Shown: positions 1 to 5,073 of the stretch, in pieces | Layout of the letters: each line of letters starts with the position of its first letter | Position numbering within the stretch: the stretch's first letter is position 1 | Assembly (NCBI GenBank): GCA_035705985.1 | Contig: DASSVP010000009.1 | Location: forward strand, 1-8,214 | Source of the DNA: JACVRW01 sp035705985 | GTDB lineage: Bacteria > Actinomycetota > Thermoleophilia > Solirubrobacterales > Thermoleophilaceae | DNA length: 8,214 nt | Direction: 5' to 3' | The notes under the pieces: model-generated | The model's database searches: none | What the model was told of the DNA's origin: nothing | Seen by the model: only the letters and a program-made list of their open reading frames with translations | Made by a program: the position numbers and the translations under genes

Positions 1-1
1 G

Positions 2-415
2 GAGGTCGGCGAGGAGACCGCGAGCATCCTCCAGCGCGCCCACGAGACGGCCGACGAGATCGCGGCGCGCTCGCGCTCGCAGGCCGACGGCCGGCTCCAG
101 CGGGCAGAGCGCGAGGCGGACCTCGTCCGCCAGCAGGCGGACGCCTACGCCGAGCAGATCGTGGTGGACACGCGGCTGCTCTGGGACGAGCGCCAGCGCC
201 TCATCGAGGACCTCCGCCAGCTCGCCGACGACACGCTCGCAACAGCCGACGACGCCGCGGAGCGCCTGGCGCTGCCCGAGATGCTCGCCGAGCCGGACAC
301 CGAGAGCACCGACCCGCCCACTGGCGAGGTCGAGTTCGACGTCATCCCCGGCGGAGCGTCCGAGGACGGCCTGTCCGAGAACGGCGCGTCGGAGCCCGGC
401 GAAGAGACCCGCTAG
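2..415 (+). CDS. DivIVA-like coiled-coil protein, 3' end (partial)
   Basis: This is the C-terminal 137 codons of a gene that begins before the window; the reading frame is open from base 2 to the TAG at 413-415. The first ~95 residues are rich in Ala, Glu, Arg, Gln and Asp with almost no Gly or Pro, as in a long coiled coil. The segment ILQRAHETADEIAARSRSQA resembles the helical region of actinobacterial DivIVA/Wag31-type proteins, which scaffold polar growth and septation at the inner face of the membrane. The last ~40 residues are acidic and probably disordered. The N-terminal membrane-binding DivIVA motif would lie outside the window, so the assignment rests on composition and heptad character. 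It could equally be another coiled-coil protein such as an ATP synthase b-like or SMC-like protein. A GTG at 161 is an internal codon, not the start. Confidence 0.6.
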   Translation, partial: EVGEETASILQRAHETADEIAARSRSQADGRLQRAEREADLVRQQADAYAEQIVVDTRLLWDERQRLIEDLRQLADDTLATADDAAERLALPEMLAEPDTESTDPPTGEVEFDVIPGGASEDGLSENGASEPGEETR

Positions 416-654
416 AGCGGGAGCTTGCCGCGCGCCTTGCGTCCTGACGAGGCGCTCTTGTTCGTCGCCTTGCGCGAGGTGCCGAACGACTTCGAGAAGA
501 AGCGTCCGAAGATGCCCGGTGCCTTGCCGCCGGCGCGCTGCCCGACGCCGAGCGTCCGGTCGACCCCGCGCTGTGGGTGGCTCGACAGGCGCGGCATCAG
601 GAAGGCCAGGATGAGCAGGACGATGCACACGGCGACGATGATGGCGATTGTCAT
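412..654 (-). CDS. small single-pass membrane protein with basic tail, function unknown
   Basis: An 80-residue protein. Residues 2-20 (TIAIIVAVCIVLLILAFLM) form a clear N-terminal membrane span. The rest (about 60 residues) has many Arg, Lys, Gly and Ser, ends KARGKLPL, and contains a short aromatic patch, GIFGRFFSKSFG. The positive tail predicts that the N-terminus is outside and the tail cytoplasmic, where it could touch phospholipid or nucleic acid. I do not recognise the family. The ATG at 654-652 is preferred because a candidate promoter sits 6 nt upstream and the membrane span starts at once. The stop (TAG on the minus strand, 414-412) overlaps the stop of the convergent coiled-coil gene. 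It is divergent from the membrane gene at 708. The opposite-strand frame over this region lacks membrane-protein or domain character, so this strand is the likely coding one. Confidence 0.65.
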   Translation of the reverse strand: MTIAIIVAVCIVLLILAFLMPRLSSHPQRGVDRTLGVGQRAGGKAPGIFGRFFSKSFGTSRKATNKSASSGRKARGKLPL

Positions 655-660
655 GCCGCC

Positions 661-688
661 CGCATACCCTCGATGACCCCGGTCGCAA
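661..688 (-). promoter_or_regulatory. candidate promoter for the small membrane protein gene
   Basis: On the minus strand, TTGCGA (688-683) is followed after 16 nt by TATGCG (666-661), which lies 6 nt before the ATG at 654. The -35 matches the consensus at 4 of 6 positions and the -10 at only 3 of 6, lacking the final T. The spacing would place the transcript start at or beside the start codon, giving a leaderless mRNA. No convincing Shine-Dalgarno sequence competes with this reading. It interleaves with the plus-strand promoter at 673-700. Confidence 0.35.
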
Positions 689-700
689 ACCGCCTAGACT
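673..700 (+). promoter_or_regulatory. candidate promoter for the two-span membrane protein gene (leaderless)
   Basis: ATGACC (673-678, 4 of 6 to TTGACA) is followed after 16 nt by TAGACT (695-700, 4 of 6 to TATAAT). The GTG start follows after 7 nt. That is about the usual distance from a -10 box to the transcript start, so the message probably begins at or one base before the start codon. There is no purine-rich ribosome-binding site between the box and the GTG. Confidence 0.5.
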
Positions 701-707
701 CAGCCAC

Positions 708-1328
708 GTGGCGAAGCAGAAGCAGGTGAAGATGCAGATGCAGGTCGGCGCGCTCGCTGCTATCCCGCAGCTCGAATCGCGTACCGACGAGCAGCTCCAG
801 AGCGAGTCGAAGCACCGCGTGGCCGCGAAGGCGATCCTCGGCGCCCGCGCCGCGGAGCGCTACGACGCCAAGGCGGCGCGCGCGTACTTCAACGAGGCGC
901 TGGCCGGCTGCCATCCGCAGGAGCGGCCCGCGCTGCGCCAGATGATGAAGGCGTCGCTGGCGCTCGCCGAGCGCCGCCCGGACGAGCTGAAGGACGCGAT
1001 GGAGAAGCTCGGCCAGCAGGCTCCCTCGGGCCGCCAGCTGTTCATGCTCCGGCTGATGGGCCTCCTCATCCCGCCGGCCAGCGCGGGCATGGCGGCCCGG
1101 GTCCGCGGCATCCTCCTGATCTTCCTGCTGGTCATCGCGCTGCTCGCCATCGGCACCGGCATCGTGCAGGGCATCGGCCTGATCTTCGGCGGGATCGGCG
1201 TCGGAAGCTCGATCTTCTTCGGCTTCCTGCTCGTCGTGATCGCGCTCGCCGTGATGGTCTTCCTCGGCAGGCGAAGGCAGGCGCGAGCCCAGGCGACCCG
1301 CGCCGGCCAGCTGCCGGGCGGCCGCTAG
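708..1328 (+). CDS. helical protein with two C-terminal membrane spans, function unknown
   Basis: A 206-residue protein. The basic N-terminus (VAKQKQVKMQMQ) leads to a helical, TPR-like region at about 40-115 (AERYDAKAARAYFNEALAG and following). Two hydrophobic spans come next, at about 135-153 and 168-186, separated by a Gly-rich turn and followed by a short Arg-rich tail. With one hairpin, both ends should lie on the same side, most likely the cytoplasm given the basic flanks. The family is not recognised; a soluble helical domain on a membrane hairpin could be a membrane-anchored adaptor. The frame extends upstream to a TTG at 648, but GTG at 708 is chosen because TAGACT ends 7 nt before it and the upstream residues look non-coding. 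It ends 3 nt from the stop of the convergent thioredoxin gene. Confidence 0.65.
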   Translation: MAKQKQVKMQMQVGALAAIPQLESRTDEQLQSESKHRVAAKAILGARAAERYDAKAARAYFNEALAGCHPQERPALRQMMKASLALAERRPDELKDAMEKLGQQAPSGRQLFMLRLMGLLIPPASAGMAARVRGILLIFLLVIALLAIGTGIVQGIGLIFGGIGVGSSIFFGFLLVVIALAVMVFLGRRRQARAQATRAGQLPGGR

Positions 1329-1331
1329 CTC

Positions 1332-2102
1332 CTAGTAGAGCGCCGTCGACAGGCGGCGACGGTGCTGGCGCGCGAGCTCGCTGTCCGGCCCGAGCTCGGT
1401 GAAGACCGCGACCAGCACGCGACGGATCAGGTCGCGGCGGCTCGCGTCGGGCTCGGCCGCGAACGACTCCTGAAGGCGCTCCAGCGCCGCTTCCACGTCA
1501 CCCGAGTCCCACGCCGCGAAGGCCGGCGCCAGGCCGTCGTCGCCCGCCAGGCGCGCTCGCGCCAGCAGGCCGTCCGCCACGAAGTCGCCCGACGATGCGC
1601 CATCGAGCAGCTCGACGGCCTCGCCCGTGTCGCCACGCTGGAGCAGGAGCTTGCCGAGCTCCCGCCGGGCGACCGCGTGCCCCGGGTCCAGCTCGAGCGC
1701 GCGTCGAAGCGACGCCTCGTCTCCGCCCCTGGCCAGCTCGTCGGCCTCGGACGGCACCAGTGCATCGAAGAAGCGCTCCACCTCCGCCGGCGGGAGCGCA
1801 CCCGCGAACTCGGCCGCCACGCGGCCGTCGCGGAAGGCCTTCACCGCCGGGATGCCCTGAATGCGGAAGGCTGCCTGCAGCCGGCGGTTTCGGTCCACGT
1901 CGACCTTGGCGAGCTCCACCTTGCCGGCGCGCGCCGTGGCGGCGCGCTCGAGCACAGGGGTCAGCTGCTTGCACGGGCCGCACCAGTCGGCCCAGAAGTC
2001 CACCACCACCGGCAGCTCCCGCGAGCGCTCGACGACGCGCTGCTCGAAGTCCGCCTCGTCGACGTCGAACACGGTGCCGTCCGCCTGCGGCTCAGCGCTC
2101 AC
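1332..2102 (-). CDS. cnoX: thioredoxin-TPR protein, CnoX/YbbN type (chaperedoxin)
   Basis: A 256-residue protein with an N-terminal thioredoxin domain (about 10-112) and a helical TPR-like C-terminal half. The active site is DFWADWCGPCK, with Cys41 and Cys44, and the cis-proline is Pro85 in IQGIPAV. Two-domain proteins of this layout are CnoX/YbbN chaperedoxins: cytosolic holdases that bind unfolding clients, protect their cysteines under oxidative stress and pass them to chaperonin. E. coli CnoX lacks the first active-site Cys; this one keeps both, so it could also reduce disulfides, as reported for some other bacterial CnoX proteins. The TPR-like region contains ALELDPGHAVARRELGKLLL at about 135-155. 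The GTG start (2102-2100) lies inside the end of the cyclophilin gene, with AGAAGG about 9 nt upstream, so translation is probably coupled. No signal peptide is seen, unlike its operon partner. Confidence 0.85.
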   Translation of the reverse strand: MSAEPQADGTVFDVDEADFEQRVVERSRELPVVVDFWADWCGPCKQLTPVLERAATARAGKVELAKVDVDRNRRLQAAFRIQGIPAVKAFRDGRVAAEFAGALPPAEVERFFDALVPSEADELARGGDEASLRRALELDPGHAVARRELGKLLLQRGDTGEAVELLDGASSGDFVADGLLARARLAGDDGLAPAFAAWDSGDVEAALERLQESFAAEPDASRRDLIRRVLVAVFTELGPDSELARQHRRRLSTALY

Positions 2103-2811
2103 GGACGGTCGCCTTCTCGATCACCACGGACTGGAGGGGCGTGCCGGACCCGCCGCTCGCCGGGTCGCCCAGCTCGCCGATGGCCTGCACCACGTCCATG
2201 CCCTCCGTGACCTTGCCGAGCAGCGCGTAGTCGGGCGTCAGGCCCGTCGAGCTGCCCGTCACGACGAAGAACTGGCTCCCGCCGGTGCCGGCCGGCTCGT
2301 TGCCGGCCTTGGCCATCGCGACCACGCCCGGCTCATAGGCCGCGTCGCTCGGAACCTCGTCCCTCGTGGAATAGCCGGGCCCACCGCTGCCCGAGACCGT
2401 CGGGTCGCCGCCCTGGATCACGAAGTCGGGGACGATGCGGTGGAAGATCGTGTCGTCGAAGAAGCCGTTGCGCGACAGCGCGGCGAACGAGGCGGCCGCC
2501 TGCGGGGACGTCTTCTGGTCGAGCCGGATCGTGAAGTCGCCGCAGCTGGTCTGGAGCACGACCTCGTAGGTCTTGGCGGGGTCGAGCGGCTTCGGCTTCT
2601 TCTGCCCGCCGCCGTCGCGCGGCTCGGGCTGTGCGACGTCCTCGCAGCCGGCCTTCTGCTCGGCCGCCGCGGTCTCGGTAGCGGCGGGCTGGTCCGCCGC
2701 CGACGCGCCGCCGTTCTCGTCATCGTCGCCGCCTCCGCAGCCCGCCGGCGCGAGCGCCAGGATCAGAACGACCGCGGCGTGGGTGGCGAGTGCTCCGCGA
2801 GGCCTCCACAT
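2092..2811 (-). CDS. secreted lipoprotein cyclophilin-type peptidyl-prolyl isomerase
   Basis: A 239-residue protein. It has a short positive N-region, a hydrophobic stretch (about 12-21) and a lipoprotein-like site with Cys25 in LAPAGC, followed by a Gly/Asp/Glu-rich linker to about residue 75. Pro at position -3 makes the lipobox atypical. A complete cyclophilin domain fills the rest. It carries FHRIVPDFVIQGGDP (His124, Arg125, Gln133) and SQFFV (Gln180-Phe182), the residues that line the proline-binding pocket in this family. It should catalyse cis-trans isomerisation of peptidyl-proline outside the membrane, helping exported proteins fold. It is the first gene of a minus-strand operon and overlaps the thioredoxin-TPR gene by 11 nt. 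The ATG start is chosen because the -10 box on the minus strand ends 9 nt before it. Confidence 0.88.
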   Translation of the reverse strand: MWRPRGALATHAAVVLILALAPAGCGGGDDDENGGASAADQPAATETAAAEQKAGCEDVAQPEPRDGGGQKKPKPLDPAKTYEVVLQTSCGDFTIRLDQKTSPQAAASFAALSRNGFFDDTIFHRIVPDFVIQGGDPTVSGSGGPGYSTRDEVPSDAAYEPGVVAMAKAGNEPAGTGGSQFFVVTGSSTGLTPDYALLGKVTEGMDVVQAIGELGDPASGGSGTPLQSVVIEKATVRER

Positions 2812-2819
2812 GGGGCGCG

Positions 2820-2825
2820 TAGGCT
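2820..2825 (+). promoter_or_regulatory. -10 box TAGGCT, HAD phosphatase gene (leaderless)
   Basis: TAGGCT ends exactly 6 nt before the GTG at 2832, so the predicted first transcribed base is the G of the start codon. The whole intergenic space is only 20 nt (2812-2831), leaving no room for a conventional leader. No -35 box is recognisable; the sequence upstream is inside the divergent cyclophilin gene. It overlaps the minus-strand box at 2821-2826 by five bases. Confidence 0.5.
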
Positions 2826-2826
2826 A
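2821..2826 (-). promoter_or_regulatory. -10 box TAGCCT, cyclophilin-thioredoxin operon
   Basis: Read on the minus strand, TAGCCT (2826-2821) lies 9 nt before the ATG at 2811. The bases between are mostly C, so the A of the ATG is a plausible purine start for a leaderless or near-leaderless transcript. No -35 match is visible. Together with the plus-strand box it forms TAGGCTA (2820-2826), which reads as TANNNT on both strands. Confidence 0.4.
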
Positions 2827-2831
2827 GCGAC

Positions 2832-3629
2832 GTGCCGCTGTCCCCCCTGGCCCGTCGCTACGACCAGTTCATCCTGGATCTGGACGGCTGCGTGTGGGTC
2901 GGCGAGGAGCCCACGCCGCGGGCCGTGGAGGCGATCGCCGAGCTGCGCGAGCACGGCAAGGCGGTGGCCTATGCGACGAACGACCCGCGCAGCGCGACCG
3001 AGGACTACGTGGCGCGCCTGTGGAGGGTCGGCATCCGCGCCTCCGTGCAGGACGTGGTGACGGTGGGCGGCGCCGTACAGCACCTGCTCGCGGAGACGCG
3101 CTCCGGGCGGACGGCGTTCGTGGTGGGCACCGACGCCCTGCGCAAGCACGTGACCGACGCCGGCCTGCGGGTTCTGAACGGGACCGACCTGGCCTCCCGT
3201 GCCGAGGTCGTGGTGGTCGGGGGCACCGAGGACCTGGTCTACGACGACCTGCGCTTCGCGTCGCTCGCCGTGCGCCGCGGAGCCGACTTCCTCGCGACCG
3301 CGCGCGACCCCACATACCCGCAGCCCGACGGCCTCTGGCCGGGCACGGGCGCGATCCTGGCGGCGATCGAGGTCGGGAGCGGGCGCAGGGCGGAAACCGT
3401 GGGCAAGCCGGAGCCCCAACTGCTCCTCACCGCCCTGGACCGCCTGGGGGGCGAAACGAAGACGCTGGTGGTGGGCGACCGCGTGGACACGGACCTGGGC
3501 GCGGCCGCCGCCGCCGGCCTCGACGCCGCGCTCGTGCTGAGCGGCGGCACGAAAAGACAGGCTCTGAATGGGTTCGAGCCGGAGCCCGTGGCGGTCACGG
3601 ACACCCTGGCGGACCTGATCCTCGGCTAG
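2832..3629 (+). CDS. HAD-superfamily phosphatase, class IIA (NagD-like)
   Basis: A 265-residue cytosolic hydrolase with all four HAD motifs. Motif I is LDLDGCVW, with nucleophile Asp16, acid/base Asp18 and the Trp22 common in the NagD branch. Motif II is Thr49 in YATNDPRS; most relatives have TNN here. Motif III is Lys192 in VGKPEP, and motif IV is GDRVDTD (Asp216, Asp219 and Asp221), which binds magnesium. The cap domain between motifs II and III makes it class IIA. Members dephosphorylate small molecules such as nucleoside monophosphates, 2-phosphoglycolate, glycerol phosphates or pyridoxal phosphate; the substrate cannot be read from this sequence. The GTG start is fixed by the -10 box 6 nt upstream. 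It is divergent from the cyclophilin operon and convergent with the phosphatase-like gene, whose stop is 32 nt away. Confidence 0.88.
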   Translation: MPLSPLARRYDQFILDLDGCVWVGEEPTPRAVEAIAELREHGKAVAYATNDPRSATEDYVARLWRVGIRASVQDVVTVGGAVQHLLAETRSGRTAFVVGTDALRKHVTDAGLRVLNGTDLASRAEVVVVGGTEDLVYDDLRFASLAVRRGADFLATARDPTYPQPDGLWPGTGAILAAIEVGSGRRAETVGKPEPQLLLTALDRLGGETKTLVVGDRVDTDLGAAAAAGLDAALVLSGGTKRQALNGFEPEPVAVTDTLADLILG

Positions 3630-3661
3630 GTGGCTGCCAGGAGTGTCGGATTCCGCCCGAT

Positions 3662-4183
3662 TCAGCAACCACCTGGCGATTCGGGCGAGCGCATCAAGGC
3701 ATCCACGTCCCCAGGCTCCACCCCGAGCAGCGCGCACGTGTAGCCGGTCACCATGAGGCCCGCCCTCGCCGCCAGGGCCAGGGACTCCGCCGGCTCCACC
3801 CCGCGCGCCTCGTGCAGGTGGGCCGCGCAGACCGCCGCCACGAAGTCCGTCTGCCGATCGCCGTGCACCGCCACGGCGCCCCGGCGGCGCAGCTCGCGGC
3901 GCAGCAGCGGGAGCAGCTCCTCGAGTGCGTCCGCGCCGCGCTGCGCGGACTCGACGGGCACGTGGTGCCACTCGAGGCCCGCGTCCTCGTACGCGCCGAG
4001 GTTGTGGCGGGAGGCCATCGTCGAGATGCACATCCGCACGCCCTTCGCCTTGAGATGGGCGATCTCCGCCTCGCGCCGCTGGGGCCGGTGGCTCCTCCCC
4101 CCTCCCCCCGGCCGCTCGAGCCCGCACAGCTTGCCCGGCCGCGCCCACCAGATCCTGCTCGGTTCCCGCGCGTTCGTTGCCAT
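3662..4183 (-). CDS. protein-tyrosine-phosphatase-like protein lacking the catalytic Cys
   Basis: A 173-residue protein from the ATG at 4183-4181. The opening (IWWARPGKLCGLERPGG, about 11-27), the KAKGVRMCIST strand (about 45-55) and the HHVPVES strand (73-79) follow the pattern of small dual-specificity (PTP-fold) phosphatases: product-entry strand, 'gkl.G..rPg', a helix, then 'Gi..visl' and 'h.pi.d'. The P-loop, normally HCxxGxxR[ST], is replaced by VHGDRQTDF (His107-Gly108-Asp109-Arg110), with no cysteine after the His; the nearest Cys is 119, in the following helix. It is therefore probably not an ordinary PTP and could be a pseudophosphatase, a binding protein or an enzyme of altered chemistry. 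The frame is open up to 4249 (195 residues), but the extra 22 residues look unstructured and would leave only 5 nt before the next gene. No clear ribosome-binding site or -10 box decides the start. Confidence 0.62.
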   Translation of the reverse strand: MATNAREPSRIWWARPGKLCGLERPGGGGRSHRPQRREAEIAHLKAKGVRMCISTMASRHNLGAYEDAGLEWHHVPVESAQRGADALEELLPLLRRELRRRGAVAVHGDRQTDFVAAVCAAHLHEARGVEPAESLALAARAGLMVTGYTCALLGVEPGDVDALMRSPESPGGC

Positions 4184-4240
4184 GCACTGAGAAGCGGTGG
4201 GCGCGGAGGATTCGCCCCCCGGGTGGCGCGCGCGGGCCAG

Positions 4241-4246
4241 TAGGAT
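4241..4246 (+). promoter_or_regulatory. -10 box TAGGAT before the amidotransferase-MurT-GatD operon
   Basis: TAGGAT matches TATAAT at 4 of 6 positions and ends 8 nt before the ATG at 4255. The transcript would begin within a few bases of, or at, the start codon. No -35 match is visible at 16-18 nt upstream, in the GC-rich stretch 4214-4240. It would drive the five-gene operon to the window end, since every later junction overlaps. Confidence 0.45.
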
Positions 4247-4254
4247 CACGGGCC

Positions 4255-5073
4255 ATGTGTCGCGTGTTCGGCTGCGTAGCCGCCGAGCCGGTCTCGATCC
4301 GGCACGAGCTGCTGGAGGCGGAGAATCCGCTGATCCGGCAGTCGGAGGACCACGACTCCGGGTGGGGCATGGCCGTGTACGAGCGAGCCGAGGGCGCGCA
4401 GCCCAAGCTCATGAAGTTCCCCGAGGCCGCCTACGCGGACGGCGAGTTCAACGGCGCCGCCGACACGCGGGGGCGCATCTTCAACGTGCACGTGCGGCGC
4501 GCGACGATGGGCGAGCTCTCGCCCGAGAACACGCATCCGTTCTGCCTGGGCAGCAACACGCTCGGGCACAACGGCACGATCATCCGCTATCCGCACCTGC
4601 TGCAGCCCGGCATGCGCCGCCCGGAGGGCGACACGGACTCCGAGCATCTCTTCAACCTGCTCATGCACGACTTCGACCCGGGGAGCCCGGTGAAGAGCCT
4701 CCGCGCAACGATGACGCGCGCGGTGGAGTGCTCCCCGTTCAGCGGCCTCAACATCCTCTTCAGCGACGGTTACCGCCTGTTCGCGTACCGCCTCGGCCTG
4801 TTCGAGCTGCACTGGCTGGCGCGCCCGGGACAGCTGCTCGTGGCGTCGGAGCGCGTGACGGACGAGCCGGGCTGGCACAGCGTCCAGCAGGACGTGCTGC
4901 TCACGCTGAACCCCAAGGACCTCGAGGAGCCGCACGCCGAGCGCCTGCTGGGCGACGAGCTCGTGAGCCGGGCACAGATCCAGAAGGTCGACCTCGCCCC
5001 ACACCTGCGCGGCGCCGAGCGCGGCGACGCCGCCGCGCGGCGCGCGCGCGAAGCAGCGGCGGCCCCGGGGTGA
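4255..5073 (+). CDS. class II glutamine amidotransferase, YafJ-like
   Basis: A 272-residue protein that begins MCRVFGC. Cys2 becomes the N-terminal nucleophile once the Met is removed, as in all class II (Ntn-type) glutaminases. Further family marks are SGWGMAVY (36-42), HVRRATMGE (79-87), ENTHPF (91-96), LGHNGT (103-108) and a TDSEHLF acidic/Ser segment. The pattern is that of YafJ-like proteins, which carry only the glutaminase domain and free ammonia from glutamine for an acceptor that is unknown in most cases. EgtC and similar gamma-glutamyl hydrolases share this fold, so amide hydrolysis of another substrate is possible. The C-terminal ~20 residues are a low-complexity Ala/Arg tail. It is the first gene of the operon; its stop overlaps the kinase start by 4 nt (GTGA, 5070-5073). 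The ATG at 4255 must be the start, because a longer protein would bury the nucleophile. Confidence 0.85.
   Translation: MCRVFGCVAAEPVSIRHELLEAENPLIRQSEDHDSGWGMAVYERAEGAQPKLMKFPEAAYADGEFNGAADTRGRIFNVHVRRATMGELSPENTHPFCLGSNTLGHNGTIIRYPHLLQPGMRRPEGDTDSEHLFNLLMHDFDPGSPVKSLRATMTRAVECSPFSGLNILFSDGYRLFAYRLGLFELHWLARPGQLLVASERVTDEPGWHSVQQDVLLTLNPKDLEEPHAERLLGDELVSRAQIQKVDLAPHLRGAERGDAAARRAREAAAAPG

Noticed and set aside
1362..2210. Plus-strand frame of about 280 codons opposite the thioredoxin-TPR gene
   Set aside because: The minus strand carries the CGPC site, cis-Pro and TPR-like helices. The plus frame is Arg/His/Leu-rich with no motif.
1861..3060. Long plus-strand open frame (about 400 codons) across the cyclophilin and phosphatase genes
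   Set aside because: It crosses a divergent promoter region and overlaps two genes with complete catalytic motifs. Its translation is Arg/Ala-rich with no domain, as expected of a shadow frame in GC-rich DNA.
3628..3687. Possible bidirectional terminator between the phosphatase and PTP-like genes (AGGTGG/CCACCT and CGCCCGA/TCGGGCG inverted repeats)
   Set aside because: The stems are only 6-7 bp with loops of 20 nt or more, the two pairings are interleaved, one arm lies within coding sequence, and there is no T-run on either strand.
4184..4249. 22-residue N-terminal extension of the PTP-like protein from an ATG at 4249
   Set aside because: The extension is not domain-like and would leave 5 nt to the divergent operon start, overlapping its -10 box. 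The ATG at 4183 starts 10 residues before the first fold signature.
2763..4412. Long minus-strand open frame (about 550 codons) opposite the phosphatase and across the PTP-like gene
   Set aside because: It is opposite a gene with all four HAD motifs, and has low-complexity Arg/Gly/Ala composition. The PTP-like gene in another minus-strand frame shows real fold signatures.
5026..5055. GC-alternating, Ala/Arg-coding stretch at the end of the amidotransferase gene, considered as a repeat or structured regulatory site
   Set aside because: It is explained by a low-complexity C-terminal tail in very GC-rich DNA; no repeat unit or conserved structure is seen.
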